Below are positions 6,437 through 6,539 of a stretch of DNA of 6,539 nucleotides, piece after piece; within the stretch, counting starts at the first letter, position 1; each line of letters opens with the position of its first letter. The DNA is from Bacteroidia bacterium (GTDB lineage: Bacteria > Bacteroidota > Bacteroidia > Flavobacteriales > Flavobacteriaceae). Under the pieces are notes generated by a model that saw only the letters and a program-made list of their open reading frames with translations, made no database searches and was not told the DNA's origin. Location of the stretch: contig JAUICT010000123.1 of NCBI GenBank assembly GCA_030429325.1, positions 1 through 6,539 on the forward strand, given 5' to 3'. Position numbers and translations under genes: made by a program.

Positions 6437-6493
6437 ATATTAGGTTTATGGTTTAATAAATAGGTTCATACCGCCAAATTATCGACCTAATAT
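6437..6493. repeat. 9-bp inverted repeat upstream of the tiny lipoprotein gene
   Basis: ATATTAGGT (6437-6445) and ACCTAATAT (6485-6493) are perfect inverted copies 39 bases apart. The inner arm ends one base before the lipoprotein start codon (ATG 6435 on the minus strand). In a transcript that includes both arms, pairing would occlude the start. Alternatively the arms are two half-sites for a DNA-binding protein. A near-match to a -7 box (TAATTTG, minus strand 6481-6475) lies between them, without a clear -33 partner. Confidence 0.35.
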
Positions 6494-6539
6494 GAAGAAG
6501 CGCAGAATAGTAGGGGGTATTTAGAATCTGTAGGGATTC

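Noticed and set aside
6260..6463. Plus-strand frame of 67 residues opposite the tiny lipoprotein gene
   Set aside because: It is a reverse shadow of the lipoprotein gene, whose lipobox and operon context are far better evidence.
1..6539. Search by eye for tRNA or rRNA genes, CRISPR arrays, insertion sequence ends or transposase genes
   Set aside because: No cloverleaf-like sequence, regular repeat-spacer pattern, transposase frame or terminal repeats were seen. The window looks like ordinary chromosome.

Overview
The window looks like chromosomal DNA from a member of the Flavobacteriaceae (phylum Bacteroidota). Four things suggest this. The serine hydroxymethyltransferase has a flavobacterial-type sequence with the insertion before its VFPGNQGGP motif. 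A TAnnTTTG promoter box precedes it. No strong Shine-Dalgarno sequences stand before the starts. Short lipoproteins and a TPR-type sensor kinase are abundant. The genus cannot be named from the sequence alone.

Layout, left to right. (1) Positions 1-711, minus strand: the first 237 codons of a helical, TPR-like lipoprotein whose 3' end lies outside the window. (2) Positions 712-959: a divergent intergenic region with a perfect 8-bp dyad and a good Bacteroidota promoter for glyA. (3) Positions 960-2234, plus strand: complete glyA, which makes glycine and one-carbon units from serine. (4) Positions 2277-2933, minus strand: an unrecognised 218-residue cytosolic protein, convergent with glyA. (5) Positions 2934-3108: a spacer with two overlapping, mutually exclusive hairpins. 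(6) Positions 3109-3780 and 3805-5904, minus strand: a two-component pair in which the kinase gene is transcribed first. The kinase has a lipoprotein-type N-terminus, a TPR sensor region, one membrane helix and an HPK7-type catalytic core. Its partner is a NarL/LuxR-type response regulator. (7) Positions 5949-5982: a strong intrinsic terminator on the minus strand. (8) Positions 6004-6219 and 6256-6435, minus strand: two very small exported proteins, one with a probable signal peptide and one a clear 59-residue lipoprotein. (9) Positions 6436-6539: upstream DNA with a 9-bp inverted repeat whose inner arm abuts the lipoprotein start codon.

The most interesting part is the minus-strand block from 6435 to 3109: two tiny exported peptides, a terminator, a TPR sensor kinase and a DNA-binding regulator. 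A possible reading is a self-contained signalling module in which small secreted or lipid-anchored peptides are sensed by the periplasmic TPR region of the kinase, which then phosphorylates the regulator. This rests on gene order and domain content only. Tiny lipoproteins are common in flavobacteria and may be unrelated to the kinase. The start codons of the kinase (TTG 5904) and the second peptide (GTG 6219) are reassigned or non-ATG, and the first in-frame ATG of the kinase frame lies inside the terminator stem.
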